Shown here: positions 24,561 through 35,575 of the stretch, in pieces
Layout: every line of letters begins with the position of its first letter
Numbering within the stretch: the stretch's first letter is position 1
Source of the DNA: Chara braunii
Taxonomy: Eukaryota > Streptophyta > Charophyceae > Charales > Characeae
Assembly (NCBI GenBank): GCA_003427395.1
Contig: BFEA01000276.1
Span: forward strand, 1,477,549 to 1,541,548
Reading direction: 5' to 3'
DNA: 64,000 nucleotides
Program-made: the position numbers and the translations under genes
Notes under the pieces: model-generated
Told to the model about the DNA's origin: nothing
The model's database searches: none
What the model saw: the letters and a program-made list of their open reading frames with translations, nothing else

Positions 24561-24910
24561 GTCTCTATAGTTTTCTGTTTAAACTCATGCGTGGCATGGT
24601 CGGGGGGGCTCCCGCCTCTTCGCGAGGAAAGGCGGGGGCCGGTGTGCTCGACACCGTGCACCATTATTTTAGGTAGAACATATCGATCTTTAGCGTTCTC
24701 ATGTCTGTGTGCCTCTGCGGCCTCAACAAAAGTAAAGCATTGTTGGTTATTGTCATTACTCTCATACGCCATAAGCGTCCGGATTGAAGTTCAGAAAGTT
24801 TCAGTTTCTCGATCATCGATTGGTCTTAATGACTTTTGGCAAACGTCAGTCCCATTGAGTCCTTCAATTCAGCGAAAAGGTCAAACAACGTCCGACATTG
24901 AAAAACCACG

Positions 24911-24938
24911 AGCAGATACCCTTGTAAGGGTGTCTGCT
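24911..24938. repeat. Hairpin agcagatacccttgtaaggg...
   Basis: A near-perfect 13-bp inverted repeat around gt. A relative at 17150-17175 has compensating changes in the arms. Partial relatives lie at 19431 and 36267. The function is unknown; it may be the terminus of an unidentified mobile element. Confidence 0.5.
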
Positions 24939-25377
24939 CCAACAGTGGGCCTAACATCCCTTATAAAATAGGTGCAGTTGGATTTAACTGCATGAATCTG
25001 GCTAAAATGAAGACTAGGCACATGCAGTTCATGTAAGGTTTATTCTTTTCTTTTGTGAACCTTACTCGTTTGGAAATTTGTTCAAACGAGGTGTAGCCTC
25101 TGGCAGAGGTTGCCAAAGGTAACTTTCAGGTTCCCATTTCTAAAGGGACCCCAAAATTTTAAAAGTCGTTTTAGAAAATGGTTGAGTACAGCCTTACAAG
25201 ATGTATCTGCACTGGAAAAATTATCGGGATACATCCGACTGTAAGGGCATGTAACGTTTTTTTACTAATAGTTAGAAAAATAAAAGAAAAATAATTTTGA
25301 AAATGTCATAAATTAAGCTCTCTCGTGAAAATCTAAATTAACATAAATAAAGAAATAAAAATTAAAATACAGGGCAC

Positions 25378-25537
25378 TTAAACCAGCAGTACGTAACCTA
25401 GTTATCGGCCTCGAAAAAAAAAAAAAAGTACAAACATTTAAATTCGAATGAATTTGGGCGCTCTTGTAGTAGCCCGTACATTTTTTTAAATCGTGGCGCC
25501 TTAACGGGCACGACTTTAGGAAGTACTGGTGGTTTAA
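25378..25537. mobile_element. MITE with TTAA target duplication
   Basis: 160 bp flanked by ttaa on both sides. Inner ends are accagcagtacgt and, on the other strand, accaccagtactt. The paralogous site in unit A reads gggcagttaaaaaaaaactgc, an uninterrupted site with a single ttaa (21363-21366). This empty site shows the insertion happened after the A/B duplication. TTAA preference suggests mobilisation by a piggyBac-like transposase, which is an inference. Confidence 0.7.
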
Positions 25538-25693
25538 GGGAACTGCCCCACCAAGTTTGAGGTTGTGGGGCGACGAGCCTCTGCCCTTGATCTTTGCAAA
25601 TCAAGGGCTAATTTTCTCTGCAGGTCCAAGGTTAATTTTGACCCCGCGATTTTTGTTGGGGGTTGGAGTGACGAGCAGCAGTCCTCTAGCGAG

Positions 25694-25700
25694 TATAAAG
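25694..25700 (+). promoter_or_regulatory. TATA-like box of unit B
   Basis: tataaag at the position equivalent to the unit A box, followed by a conserved ccaactgccacacaaag segment. Confidence 0.5.
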
Positions 25701-28700
25701 GCAACAGTTATCCCCCAACTGCCACACAAAGTACTCATGCTGCTAGTGTATCGTCACACACTTGAGTGTTGGTGTTGCTACTGGTGGAGTTGCTGGAGTG
25801 CTGGTGGAGCTACTACAGGGGGAGTTTGAGGATTGCATAGGAGAGCCTAGAGGAGTTGAACAACCATAGTCAAGGTTGGGAGCACTTTGCACCAGCTCTG
25901 GGTTGGTGCTCCCCCCGTGGGTCTGCCCCGTGGACCTCCTTGTGAGGACCAGACTCTTACCGAACTCTGGAGGGAAACCTCCGGACCTGGGTTTTCCCCA
26001 GGTCTTTGAGTTTTTCACAGCGGTTTTGGCGGCAATGAGCGTTTTTCATGGTGTTATGCTGGTGGTGCTGGTTTTACTGTGTGGCAGGTTCTTCATTTAG
26101 TGGGGATATGTTGTTGGATTTTTTTGCAGCGTTGGTAACATTCATCATTTTGGTGAGGTTACTTTACATCATTTTCGGCACGCCGACAATATTAAGTTTT
26201 GAAAGGGGGGTGTTGTCCGCTTTACGACACGACGATAGTGACATTTCCTGCAGGGAAATGTTGGTCGTTTGACAGCATGACTGCGATTTTATGTTCTTGG
26301 AAAAGGTGGTGTGGCTGCCCCAACATTTTTTTGGTGGGGGATGAATCTGCCTTGTTGACGGTGTCACTGTGTGGCTACGACATCTCACAAGGAAGCGTCA
26401 TGCGAGCAGTGTGACCGGGTGACAACAAATTATTTTTTTTGTGGGGACATGTCGGTCGGTTCGCGGCGCGACAAGTGCAGTTTTGAGTGAGGGACAGTGG
26501 TGGTGTCAGCGCAGATTTACAAATTGGGTCTGGTTCAACGTGTTGTTTCCAGTATATTGCGCGATACTACTTTTTCTGGTGCAGGACGTGCATTGGCGAG
26601 GCCGCAAAGTGGATTTTAGTGCAACTTCGGATCGTGAAACGGATTGGAGCTGCTGTTTTTTTTTTTAAGGGTGTGGCACGAGCAGTTTGCAACTTTGATT
26701 GTGCTTGGTGGTGTGGGCGCTGGATTGTGTCGCCTTGGCACTTGTGGATAGGCTGCGACGCGTGCGACATAACTTTTTATCTTTTGGGGACCACGATACA
26801 TTATATGGGGGCCAACGAGATTAAGTGTTACATGTGCGAGCAGCGCAGTGATCATTGGGGCTCACGACACTTGTATTTTTTACGTCGAGGAATTTTTTTT
26901 ATTTTTTTTTTTGAGTGCACAGAGTGAGCGGTTTTGATGATTGAGATCATTTGGTGTTGCGGGCCGTAGTGCAGGTCCGCCTGTTGACCATCTGAGATTG
27001 GTTGGGACCAATGCGAAAAGCGTATGTGACTTGTGAACCCCAGATTTGCGACTGCCTCATGTGAGATGTGCGAGTTAGAGGTGGATTGAGACTAACAGTG
27101 TACTTGACACTTGCTTTGGGACCATGGTTCTACCTCGATAGCGCCTTGTATATTTTATTTACTTGCCTTTCTTGAGTGAGCCAGAGGGCGCAGTCAACAC
27201 CGCTTCACTCAAGGTCAATTGAATGACTCAGATTTCCCTTCACACCTTTGTGTACGTACACTTTGTTTTACCCTAGTTATTTTGAATGTTCAAAAACAAA
27301 AGGTAGAGTAGGGTTCAAGTTGTGAGATCATGCATATGGAAATGTGAGGTCTGACTTGAGTATGAGGCTCTATTGGATCTCTTTGGACTTGTTATTTTTC
27401 TTAATGTGAAGGTGGGTATAAGGATGCTTGCAAGTGAGAGGTTGATTGTGCCTACCAGAATAATGAAAAGGATTGTCTTCTTGATTTACCTTTCCCCTGC
27501 CTCCATGTCATGCAAACTTGTGTTTCGGAAAGGATTAACGCAACGGGCGACTTAAAAAGAGTATGCGGTAATAATGAAAAAAAATGTCAATTCAATGTAG
27601 TATTTGCACCAAGGACCACTCGTTCTTTTTCGAACGACCCTCACCTTTGCCCGTCCAAATGAGTGTCATCTTACTTTCTCTTACTTTTTTTTTTGCCTAA
27701 GCCACTCTTGCAAAGGAGGAAGGGGCAGACGACTGTATTTAGAGTTTGAATGTTTCCCCCTCTCCATGAGGAATTTCGGGAGAGGGTTTGTTGCCTTATG
27801 GACGACCCTATTATCGACCCAGAGCTGACCGTTTTATACGGGGGGGTACTACTTTGTCGGTTCGGTGAAGACGGTCTGACTTCTGAAATTTGAGTCTTGT
27901 GCTCGAGCTAGGGCTAGGAGGAGGAGTACCTCACACCACCTCCTAGGAGGTTGGGTGTACGACGATTAAAAGGGGCGTCAGATTATCCTTAATCTGGCGT
28001 TGGAAAGGCGGACTTAACAACCCTACAGGTAGTCGCTCTGGGTATCACCGCTCAATATGAGGTCGGTGCCTTGAGACGCCGATTATATGAAAGTCTAGTT
28101 GAGAGTGGACGCATGTAGGCAACACTTTCATGGGAAGGTCTGTGCCATAAGAAGCGTGAGCCTAGGGTAGAATATGAAGTACACCCTTGAGTTTAATCAT
28201 CATGCATTGATGATTAACCAGTCCGTATCATGCGAAATTACACTTGTTGGGGTATGGTATAATCGAAAGTTCAAGCGTCGGTCGGAAACTATAATTTTCA
28301 TTAATCCATATGATAGATGTAGAGTTTACTAGTAAATGTTATTCATGTCAAAATTAGAACTTCACTAGGTAAGTTTATAATGACATATGATATTTCATAG
28401 TGTACCATCGTTGATAGTCTCCTTCGAATGCGGCAGTTGGCTTTGTTGTCTATCATATTCACAGTAGTGGACAATTCGCAAACAAAGCAGATGAAGGAGG
28501 AAGTTCTTATGACCCAAAAGACGTGTCATGCAAAAGTAATTTACGTTGCTCTCCACAAAAAAGGCGATACCTAAGTCTCCCCGGTCATATCATGGATGAG
28601 ATGATATACTTGTCAGATCAACTCGTGAAGTCGAGACTAAATCAGTCCGATTTATCGGCTTGGTTTTATTACTTCCAGACTCGACTTGATTTTTGTCGGA

Positions 28701-29009
28701 TTTTGTGTATCTTATTCTAAACTTTGATTTTGTTGATTATATATGAACTATTGTTGATTCGTTTCAATATAGATATTGGAATGTTTAATTATCGGTAAAC
28801 TACGTTTTATTGACATTAATCATTATGATTTTTATTTATTTACATGTTATGTGACTAAGAGATTGTGAATGTTTGTAGGTTTCACGCTTGGCTGAGACTA
28901 TTATAGTCGATCTATGTACGCTTTGTACTTAGGAGATCAGCCTCCTAGGGAACAAATAATGCTCGGGTTCGGACAATGTTTTAACTACGTGTACCTATAC
29001 TGCAATGAA

Positions 29010-29262
29010 GCGAGCAAACCTCTTTGTTAACCCACCTCTGCAATTGCATCTAAAAGCTTTCGTACGTGGGTCAGTAGCTCGGTAGGGATACGTCCTTAAG
29101 GGTGGTGACAACCCCTTAGTAGGGATGTAAGTCATACCTCACGGGAACCTGTCCTGTCGTAGGGGACCGTGAGAGGTACGGTTGGCGCACCCTGTTAGAG
29201 TGGCGAGGTGACAACGCAACTGCCTCCGCCGCGGTGGTTCACGGGATTATCTACGCAATTGT
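29010..29262 (+). other. Conserved, possibly structured segment, unit B
   Basis: Counterpart of 24290-24560. The acccac/gtgggt stem, the tgcaattgca palindrome and the gtcctgtcgtaggggac stem-loop are retained. In the last, an A-U pair of unit A becomes G-U, as expected if pairing matters. The downstream GC-rich part has diverged. Confidence 0.45.
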
Positions 29263-29289
29263 CCACAAGTTATATTGCTCTCTGAATAA

Positions 29290-30450
29290 GGGACTGTAGT
29301 TGTGACCTTCATCATTACTAGGAAAACAACGCTCCCATGACTTGTAAATTCTCATGTATGGTCCCTCATTCAAGAACCGATACATCTGGAGAACATGCCC
29401 TGGTTGAGGCAATACATGAAAGAGGGGGGGGGGAAACAACACTCGTTTCATGACATTTTTACGTTATAATTTTTGAGAATGTGTCGGGACTTGATTACGA
29501 GACTGTACAGAAGTTGGGTGCTCTGTTCTACCTTTTTTGTTTTTTTTTTTAAACGGAAGAATATCTACGTTGTTTTTGCTGCGACTTCCAGTGAGTGATG
29601 GGGAACAATCTTCCATTCGTTTTTTTTTTTTTTTTTTTAACGTTATTTTCTTCTTTATTATTAAAAACAACGGCTCAATGGTCGTTAGGTTCTAAAAAAA
29701 GTAATGTCGCTCTTTCCACAAGTAGGGTGGGATCGGTACCGGAACAAAAAAACTCAAAGTGGCACTTCGACCATATGAGGCTCGACAATGTTCGACGCGC
29801 AGGTGGAAATTGGACTTGGCTTCAATAGCTGGGCGAGGTACTGGTGGTTTAAATAGTGATATTTACCTTACTTAGTGCGTCCTTTTCCTACCTTGTGCGG
29901 ACTACTCTTCGTCCTCAAACGTTACAAATGAAGCAGTAGGCGAAAATGGTTCAGATGCATCCACTTACTTTCTGGTAAGGTTTTGGGACGTACCTCCCTC
30001 AATCGGCCTCAAATAAAATGCGAAATCGCAGGTACGAATAGGGTAAAACCTCCATGGACTCACAAAATCGCCTTGTGCCTGTGCATGGACTTGCCGCCAA
30101 CTCCTTGTGTGCAACAGCTGTCGCAACTCAGTTGAAAGGCATAACGAGTGCACCCTTTCACTATTCATCTATAGCACTATCCTCGACGTCCCATCCGAGT
30201 TGGCCCCACTCCTGAGCCTGATCCTGGAACCAAGGTGAGTCCAAATCCCTGAGCTACAGTCTGAACCCCCAAATGCCGCAAAAAAACGCCTACCAATGGC
30301 AAGCATTGGAATACCCCCTATAATAATGGTTCACACACCCTCCCTAAAATAATAAATTTGTTTGTGGTGGTTCTTTAGGTAGAGTGAGGCCTCTATCTAG
30401 AGTAAGGGCTCTATTTCTGCCGTGTGGCGAGGCCCTATGTGAAGGGAGGC
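29290..30450. other. No recognisable gene; one isolated MITE-like end
   Basis: Contains T-rich tracts (29547-29556, 29620-29638). At 29831-29852 gggcgaggtactggtggtttaa resembles the TTAA-flanked MITE terminus and recurs at about 41987-42008, but no matching left end was found. No gene seen. Confidence 0.45.
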
Positions 30451-30453
30451 CTC

Positions 30454-32780
30454 TTTTTTTTTTTTTTTTTTTTGAAAAACAGTCTCACCAGTGCTAGAGA
30501 TGTTGTTGAGGGCAGACATCGCTAGCACCTGGGAAGGGGCTCCGTCTATTGGTGGGGAGCATCACCTGCTGGAAAACGGGTCCAGCGTCCCTGATACAGT
30601 ATAAAACAGTGTGATCCAGAGAAAGATACATGGATGATGACTAGAAGATGCTTGCCAGCATTGATACTCTGGAGACCAGAGGATTGACTGGGCAGGTGTG
30701 AATATGACAGTGGGGCTCAGGGAGTGAACCTCTTCGCCCTGTACTGGGCGCCAGATACCTACTGTTGCCGGACTAGTGTCTCCCTCTCCCCAACAGCCTG
30801 ACACCCTGGAACTCTGTGCCTCCTCTTATGTGCGTACCAAAGTCCCTCTGGTCCATTCTGTGTCCCGCGGGAATCGGAGGGGACCACTGGGGGGCACCAG
30901 TGGGTCCACTCTTCCACCCTCCCCCTGCCGTCCACTGGGCACATCAAGGAATTGGCTGTGTCGGGGAGGAAATTGCAGGTCGGAGAAGGCAGAGGTAAGC
31001 TAGGAATTAGCTGTGTCGGACCATTCTGTCTCAGAGCCTTTCCTCCAGAGTAAACGGGTGCGATGGGAAGGGGTCCGGGAAGTCCTCTGCGGGACGCATG
31101 GGAGTGTTAGGGTCCACGTCTGTCCAGTTCTTGAAGGAAAGGTGATAGTTTCAGGGGGTTTCGTCGCGCATGCTTTCCTCTCTGTCCTCCCCGCCCTTCT
31201 CTCCTGACCAGTGAACTCTTCCTACCCATCCCTCCCTCTTCCCCCCTAACCATTCTTCTGCCAACTGAGTAATCTTGGTCGATATGTCCTTGCCTGTGTG
31301 GAGGGTATCTAACGTTTTTTTAGTCTCCTGCCACCTTTGCATCAGTTCCATTTGAAAATGGGTTTTAAATAGATCCCTCCTTTCTTCTCCCTCCACCCTA
31401 TGTCCTTCTAACACCAGCGCGCAACGTTGCCACCATAGGGTCCACAGTACCGTCTTCCTACCCAATGAGAACATGTTCCTTTCGAATATATCTTCTTGTG
31501 AGGATGGGTGATGGCCTAACAGGATTGCTCTCCAGTCCCAGGGTCACTCCTGATTTGGGAACATTTGTCTCCAAATCCTATCCCACCATCTCCATGTCAG
31601 GGTGGCAGTTGGGCATTGCAAAAAAATGTGTTCGATTGTTTCCGGCCTTTTCCTGGCCGGGAATCCCTGCAGGCAGCGTGTGCACCATGGTAGGGCTTTG
31701 CCTTGCTGTTCCAACTGAGTATGGTCGATCAGCCAGTTGTTTGTAGGAAGGCAGCGGTGAGCGATTTGCCATTGGAGCGAGGTGATTTTTGCCGGCGTGC
31801 ACTTGCAGTCTTGAAACCACCGTATTGGTGTAAGAAGGTTTCTATCCACATTGAGGTGCTTCTGCCACCTATCGACGATCACGTCCTTCAACTCTCGGCG
31901 GGCTCTGAGCATCCTATAGGAACCTTTTACCGTGAGACTGGCCAATGTGCGTGGTTTCGTGGCACTGCCTTTGACCCTTATCTGAGGGGTCCATTGCCAT
32001 TCTAGTGGGTCCAAAGGAAGTATGGACAGCGGGGTCTCGGGCATAAACGCTCGTCGTGCCTCTCCTTCTCCTATTATACAAACCCTGAATAGATGGTCAT
32101 GCCGAATCCATACAAAGGAGTCTGGGCTGCCCTTCAGCTCTCCTCTTCTTCCTATTGTATACCACTCTACCAGGGCGTCTGCCGGGTGCACAAGGTAAAT
32201 TTGTCCCACCTGTCCGGGGTTCTCTGTCTGTCCCACCCAGTCCCCGTCTCGGAGTTTGCGTCCTTTTCTGAGGATAGATCGCCACCCAATCGGGAGGGCC
32301 TCCGTGATAGTTCCCAAGTTTCTTTTCTATGTTATAACAGTATCTCAGACTCTCCCTCATCTGGTTCTGATCTTTCCAGTCCTTTTTTGCTCCGTCCCAC
32401 AAATCTCCAACTCTCATGACTCCATTCTTGACCCAGCCTTTCCATGGGGATTCGGAGCTGCATAATATATTGCCATGGGAGTTGGTTATGCGGGAGTTTC
32501 CAAAGAGGGGTTGCCTGGCTACCTCCTCCCACCGTTCCGGAGGCAATTTCGGGTGAAATAGAGTTTGACAACTGTCGATTTTATCCGCGACCACTGTCCG
32601 GTCAAGTCACCTCCGTCTGTAATAGACTGTAAGGTGATGGTCCTTAGTGGATAAGGTAGGACCATGAGAGTAGAGGTGTGTCGGGGGAAACTACGAAAGT
32701 GGTAGGTTGGAAGGGAAGCTCCATAAGAATGTTGCATGGCCAAGTGTCGAAGGCACGCCTTACATGGCACGCCTTACATG
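30454..32780 (-). mobile_element. 5'-truncated LINE with poly(A) tail
   Basis: The minus strand ends in an A run (T run on plus, 30454-30471) preceded by LINE-like 3' sequence. Upstream frames encode the C-terminal region of a LINE ORF2 including a zf-RVT domain. Endonuclease and RT domains are missing, consistent with truncated target-primed reverse transcription. The left flank has no identified target duplication. Confidence 0.75.
31151..32594 (-). pseudogene. LINE ORF2 C-terminal part with zf-RVT domain
   Basis: 32594-32097 encodes WVKNGVMRVGDLWDGAKKDW, a segment usual after the RT domain in plant LINEs. 32317-31544 continues in another frame and contains WQIAHRCLPTNNWL, then C-x2-C (WCTRC) and H-x4-C (EHIFLQC), the zf-RVT signature, followed by LTWRWWDRIW. 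31474-31151 (GRKTVLWTLWWQRCALVLEG) is the last segment. Three frames are needed, so it is a pseudogene. It would have helped ORF2 bind nucleic acid. A related plus-strand fragment lies at 62755-63200. Confidence 0.75.
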
Positions 32781-32793
32781 GCACGCCTTACAT
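32752..32793. repeat. 14-bp tandem repeat, three units
   Basis: ggcacgccttacat occurs three times in a row at the upstream edge of the LINE, possibly a slippage product at the truncation junction. Confidence 0.9.
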
Positions 32794-32826
32794 GTCTAGC
32801 AATTCAACCTCGGCAACAACCTGGGC

Positions 32827-33010
32827 TTAAAGCACCAGTACCTTTGTTGGTTCGGAAAATAGTGGGCCTTAGACCTTTTAGGAGGTCGAAACGAAACGAC
32901 AGCCGCCATTCAGATTTATGAACGGCAGCCATTGTCGGGCCGGACCTCCTAAAAGTTCAGGACTAGGCAAAAACTTGTTGAAACTGGGAGACGAAGGTAC
33001 TAGTGCAAAA
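32827..33010. mobile_element. Foldback MITE related to 25378-25537
   Basis: gcaccagtacctttgt at 32832 and its inverted counterpart gcactagtaccttcgt (minus, ending at 33006) form 16-bp ends with two mismatches. An inner inverted pair (cttttaggaggtc / gacctcctaaaag) and a central palindrome make the whole about 180 bp foldable. ttaa precedes the left end. The right side runs into a poly(A) stretch. Confidence 0.6.
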
Positions 33011-33040
33011 AAAAAAAAAAAAGAAGGAAGAAAAGAGAGA

Positions 33041-33250
33041 TGAATCGAGAGCAGCTCAGTTGGTTAGGGAAGCAAGTGGCATTCAGAAGGTTGTGGGTTC
33101 GAGCCCCACAACCGCCTGTGGCGCACTTAGTGCCAACGAGCAGTGATAGTCCGCTTGATACCTCTGATCGGTATTAGCAGGGTCCTTGGCCAACACGGGT
33201 GTGAGTGTGAGTGGGTTGTATGTGGTGTGTGGGAGAGTGTTGGCCTTAGA
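33041..33250 (+). repeat. tRNA-derived SINE
   Basis: The head contains an A box (agctcagttgg) and a perfect B box (ggttcgagccc) with an intact T-arm (ttgtggg/ccccacaa). The anticodon arm does not pair, so it is not a functional tRNA. A non-tRNA body follows (ggcgcacttagtgcc) and a GT-rich tail. It is expected to be pol III transcribed and LINE-mobilised. Confidence 0.7.
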
Positions 33251-33275
33251 CATTGCTGTTATTCTGTTGGGGGCG

Positions 33276-33845
33276 CACAACTACTGGCAAAATGCTCGGT
33301 CTTTGCATTAGCCAGACCCCCACCGGCGGCCCCACCGCATCCTTGACCACCATGGTTGGGGCGGGGGGAAACATGCATCCCCTCTGAGGCGCACAGCTAT
33401 TGGCAAAATGCTTGGTCATTGCATTAGCCGGATCCCCACCAGCGGCCCCTTCGCATCCTTGACCACCATGGTTGGGGCGGGGGCGCAACATGCATTACCT
33501 CTGATGGCTGCAGGGAGACAACAAAGCTATGTTTGCACGGGTCCCCTGTATAAGCCTTAGGAGTAGTGGTAGGTCAGTACTGAAGGTGAACTGAAAGAAT
33601 TTGAAAGATAATGAACCATTTGAGAGGACTATGAAGAGGGCGGTGCAGCTACTGGCAAAATGCTCGCTCTTTGCGTTAGCTGGACCCCCAGCGGCGGCCC
33701 CACCCCATCCTTGACCACCATGGTTTGGGGGGGGGGGCAACATGCATCCCCTCTGATGGCTGGAGGGAGACAACAAAGCTATGTTTGCACGGGTCCCCTG
33801 TATAAGCCTTAGGAGTAGTGGTAGGTCGGTACTGAAGGTGAATTG
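33276..33845. repeat. Three tandem units of a longer repeat
   Basis: ctactggcaaaatgctcgg...ccatccttgaccaccatgg blocks begin at about 33278, 33397 and 33651. The second and third also share a following 120-bp block (gggagacaacaaagctatg...). This is a tandem duplication of unequal units. Confidence 0.8.
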
Positions 33846-33868
33846 AAAGAATTTGAAAGATGATGAAA

Positions 33869-33870
<2 letters not shown>

Positions 33871-33911
<41 letters not shown>

Positions 33912-33912
33912 T
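33871..33912. repeat. (TCTA)n microsatellite
   Basis: About ten tandem tcta units immediately after the tandem repeat block. Confidence 0.95.
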
Positions 33913-33914
33913 GA

Positions 33915-34920
33915 AAGGAACACATTCAAATTCATTGACAAATTCTAAACGAGGCCGGGGACCTCACAATTCAACCCGGGGTTATCCCGGGAGCATGGCC
34001 GGCTTAGCTTATGCAATTCATGCCATCATAGAAACAGCACGGCGACGAACTACACCAATGTTCTCAAACACGACGATGAAAGATTTGAGAGAAGAATATA
34101 GCGTAGTTTATAAATAAAAAGAAAGAAAAGAGAGTAGCGGAGGGATGCCTCGATCCTTGGTCCTGCGGATATCAATTTACTGCGGTCTAACCTGGGGCTA
34201 GTCCTACTTGCACGGCGGTCGCGGCCATAGATAATAGAGATCAACGCCCGAAATCTCCTAATCCATGCGAGTGGGACAATGTCCCTGGCCTCACAGCCCG
34301 GGACCTCAGGGGTGACCAGGAACACGTTGGTGTAACAGGAACACGTTGGAGTAATGGACGCAGCAGAAACGACTGTCGATTCCAAAAGAGAAAAAAAAAA
34401 AGAAAAAAAAAAAGAAAAAGAAACGACTGTCGAGTCTTGCCACGTGGTTGGTATTTTGCACCAGGAAACAACACCGTCCGGACGCGCGGTTGCCTTGGTG
34501 ATGGTGTGTGAGAACAGCCGGGGGCGGGGTAGGCCTGTTGGACGGCGTTTTTTGAAAAATTGGGGCGTGCCTGCGCCCGCCGTGAGCGTCGACTCCACGG
34601 CGTCTTGTGGAGAAGTCGGCATAAGGAAAGGATAAATGGAGCAGCAAGAATGTTAGTCGCAGTGCGGACGGACATCATTCAGACCGACAGGAGGGTGGAA
34701 CGTCGACGGCAACGCAGAGCCCGCACCGCATGCAACGCACACAAGGAGAGCGGGCAGCGCACCGAAGGTCGAGAGTGTCACCCAGCGCAGAAAGTGAGTT
34801 CCGCACAACGCAGAGAGGGAGGTCGGCATAACTCAGAGAACGAGGTCTGCATAACGAAGAGAGGAAGGTGAGTAGCAACAGCTTGAGGGGCAGACTAGGC
34901 AGGCAGGCAGCCAGCCAGCC
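33915..34920. other. Upstream region of the germin-like gene
   Basis: No other gene seen. It contains an A-rich run at 34388-34420 and, at 34740-34870, direct repeats of gagagnggaaggt/cataacg character. A strong splice-donor-like aaggtgagt at 34865-34873 lies 52 bases before the ATG. An intron that short is unlikely, so it is probably coincidental. Confidence 0.4.
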
Positions 34921-34924
34921 AGCT

Positions 34925-35575
34925 ATGGCGCGTGTTACGGCCTTGTTTGTGACCACTCTTCTGCTCTGCCTTGATTCTTTCGTCTTCGGTGACCCGGCGA
35001 TCGCCGGCGACTTCGAATTGGTGGGGAGGAATGCGACGGCTGCGGACTTCGTCTTCACAGGCCTGCGCAATGTCCCGTCGGCGGGACCAGGTCTCGGTTT
35101 CACGGCGGTTCCAGTTAACTTCCGGTCTATGCCGATCCTCAGAGGCCAGGGGATCTCGTACACGTACTACAAGTACGCGCCTTGCGGGCAGAACCCGCCT
35201 CACCTTCATCCACGTGCCGCGGAGCTGCTCTATGTTATCAAGGGCAATTTGACCGTTGGCCTAGTGGACAGCAGCGAGAACTTGTACGTAAACGATCTGA
35301 AGGCAGGAGATGTCGCCGTCTTCCCGCGCGGCTTAGTGCACTGGCAACAGAACCTGAGCAAGGAAGAGACCATCGCCATCCTGGCCTTCACTGATTCCAA
35401 TCCGGGAGTCGTGGCAGTTAATCGCGCGTTGTTCAGCTCTAAGGTGAACGTACCGGACTATGTTTTGCAGACTGCGTTCGGTTTGTCGAAGGGTGATGTG
35501 GGCAAGATCAAAGCCAGTACGCCGCTGGGAGCGCCGCTCGGGAAGTGCATTAACGAGTGTGGCGGTTGTTATTGA
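34925..35575 (+). CDS. Germin-like protein (secreted cupin)
   Basis: 216-residue single-exon frame, the usual germin-like length. The N-terminus MARVTALFVTTLLLCLDSFV is a signal peptide, which is why the ATG at 34925 is chosen over the upstream in-frame one at 34868. Cupin box 1 holds H93, H95 and E100 in PPHLHPRAAELLYVIKG, and box 2 holds H139 in GDVAVFPRGLVHW: the four metal ligands of Mn-binding germins. Sequons at N36, N108 and N143 suggest N-glycosylation. Germins form extracellular rings of bicupin-like oligomers; some act as oxalate oxidase or superoxide dismutase, but the activity cannot be told here. Oddities: the canonical N-terminal cysteine pair is not recognisable, C87 replaces the Gly of APGG, and the tail CINECGGCY carries three cysteines. 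No introns or lesions are seen. It is surrounded entirely by repeats. Confidence 0.92.
   Translation: MARVTALFVTTLLLCLDSFVFGDPAIAGDFELVGRNATAADFVFTGLRNVPSAGPGLGFTAVPVNFRSMPILRGQGISYTYYKYAPCGQNPPHLHPRAAELLYVIKGNLTVGLVDSSENLYVNDLKAGDVAVFPRGLVHWQQNLSKEETIAILAFTDSNPGVVAVNRALFSSKVNVPDYVLQTAFGLSKGDVGKIKASTPLGAPLGKCINECGGCY

Larger units (their letters stand above)
20980..24575 (+). repeat. Non-coding unit A (about 3.6 kb), paralogue of unit B
   Basis: Collinear, diverged homology to 24972-29280. Shared landmarks in order are a catgaacctggc block, a cagaggtaact block, gggctggagtgacg plus a TATA-like box, cttgagtgagccacag with cactcaaggtca, atcgaac...gaccgtt with gaggaggaggagtacc, taggagatcagtg, and a final conserved 270-bp segment. 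No long frame is conserved between copies, so this looks non-coding. It could be a large non-autonomous retroelement derivative or a duplicated non-coding gene. No terminal repeats or target duplications were found. Confidence 0.7.
24972..29280 (+). repeat. Non-coding unit B (about 4.3 kb), paralogue of unit A
   Basis: Second, head-to-tail copy of the unit. It contains the same ordered landmarks as unit A: ctgcatgaatctggc, gcagaggttgcc, gttggagtgacg and TATA-like box, cttgagtgagccagag, gaggaggagtacctc, taggagatcag and the final conserved segment at 29010-29262. It differs by the MITE at 25378-25537, lack of the 40-bp minisatellite, and extra sequence around 28100-28860. No conserved protein frame was found. 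Confidence 0.7.

Noticed and set aside
33047-33115. Functional tRNA gene
   Set aside because: A box, B box and T arm are good, but the anticodon arm does not pair and a SINE body follows.
33276-33845. CRISPR-like array
   Set aside because: Units are large, unequal and fully homologous rather than repeat plus unique spacer, and the genome is eukaryotic.
34868-34924. Upstream in-frame ATG of the germin-like gene
   Set aside because: It would put 19 polar residues ahead of a clear signal peptide; the ATG at 34925 fits the family.
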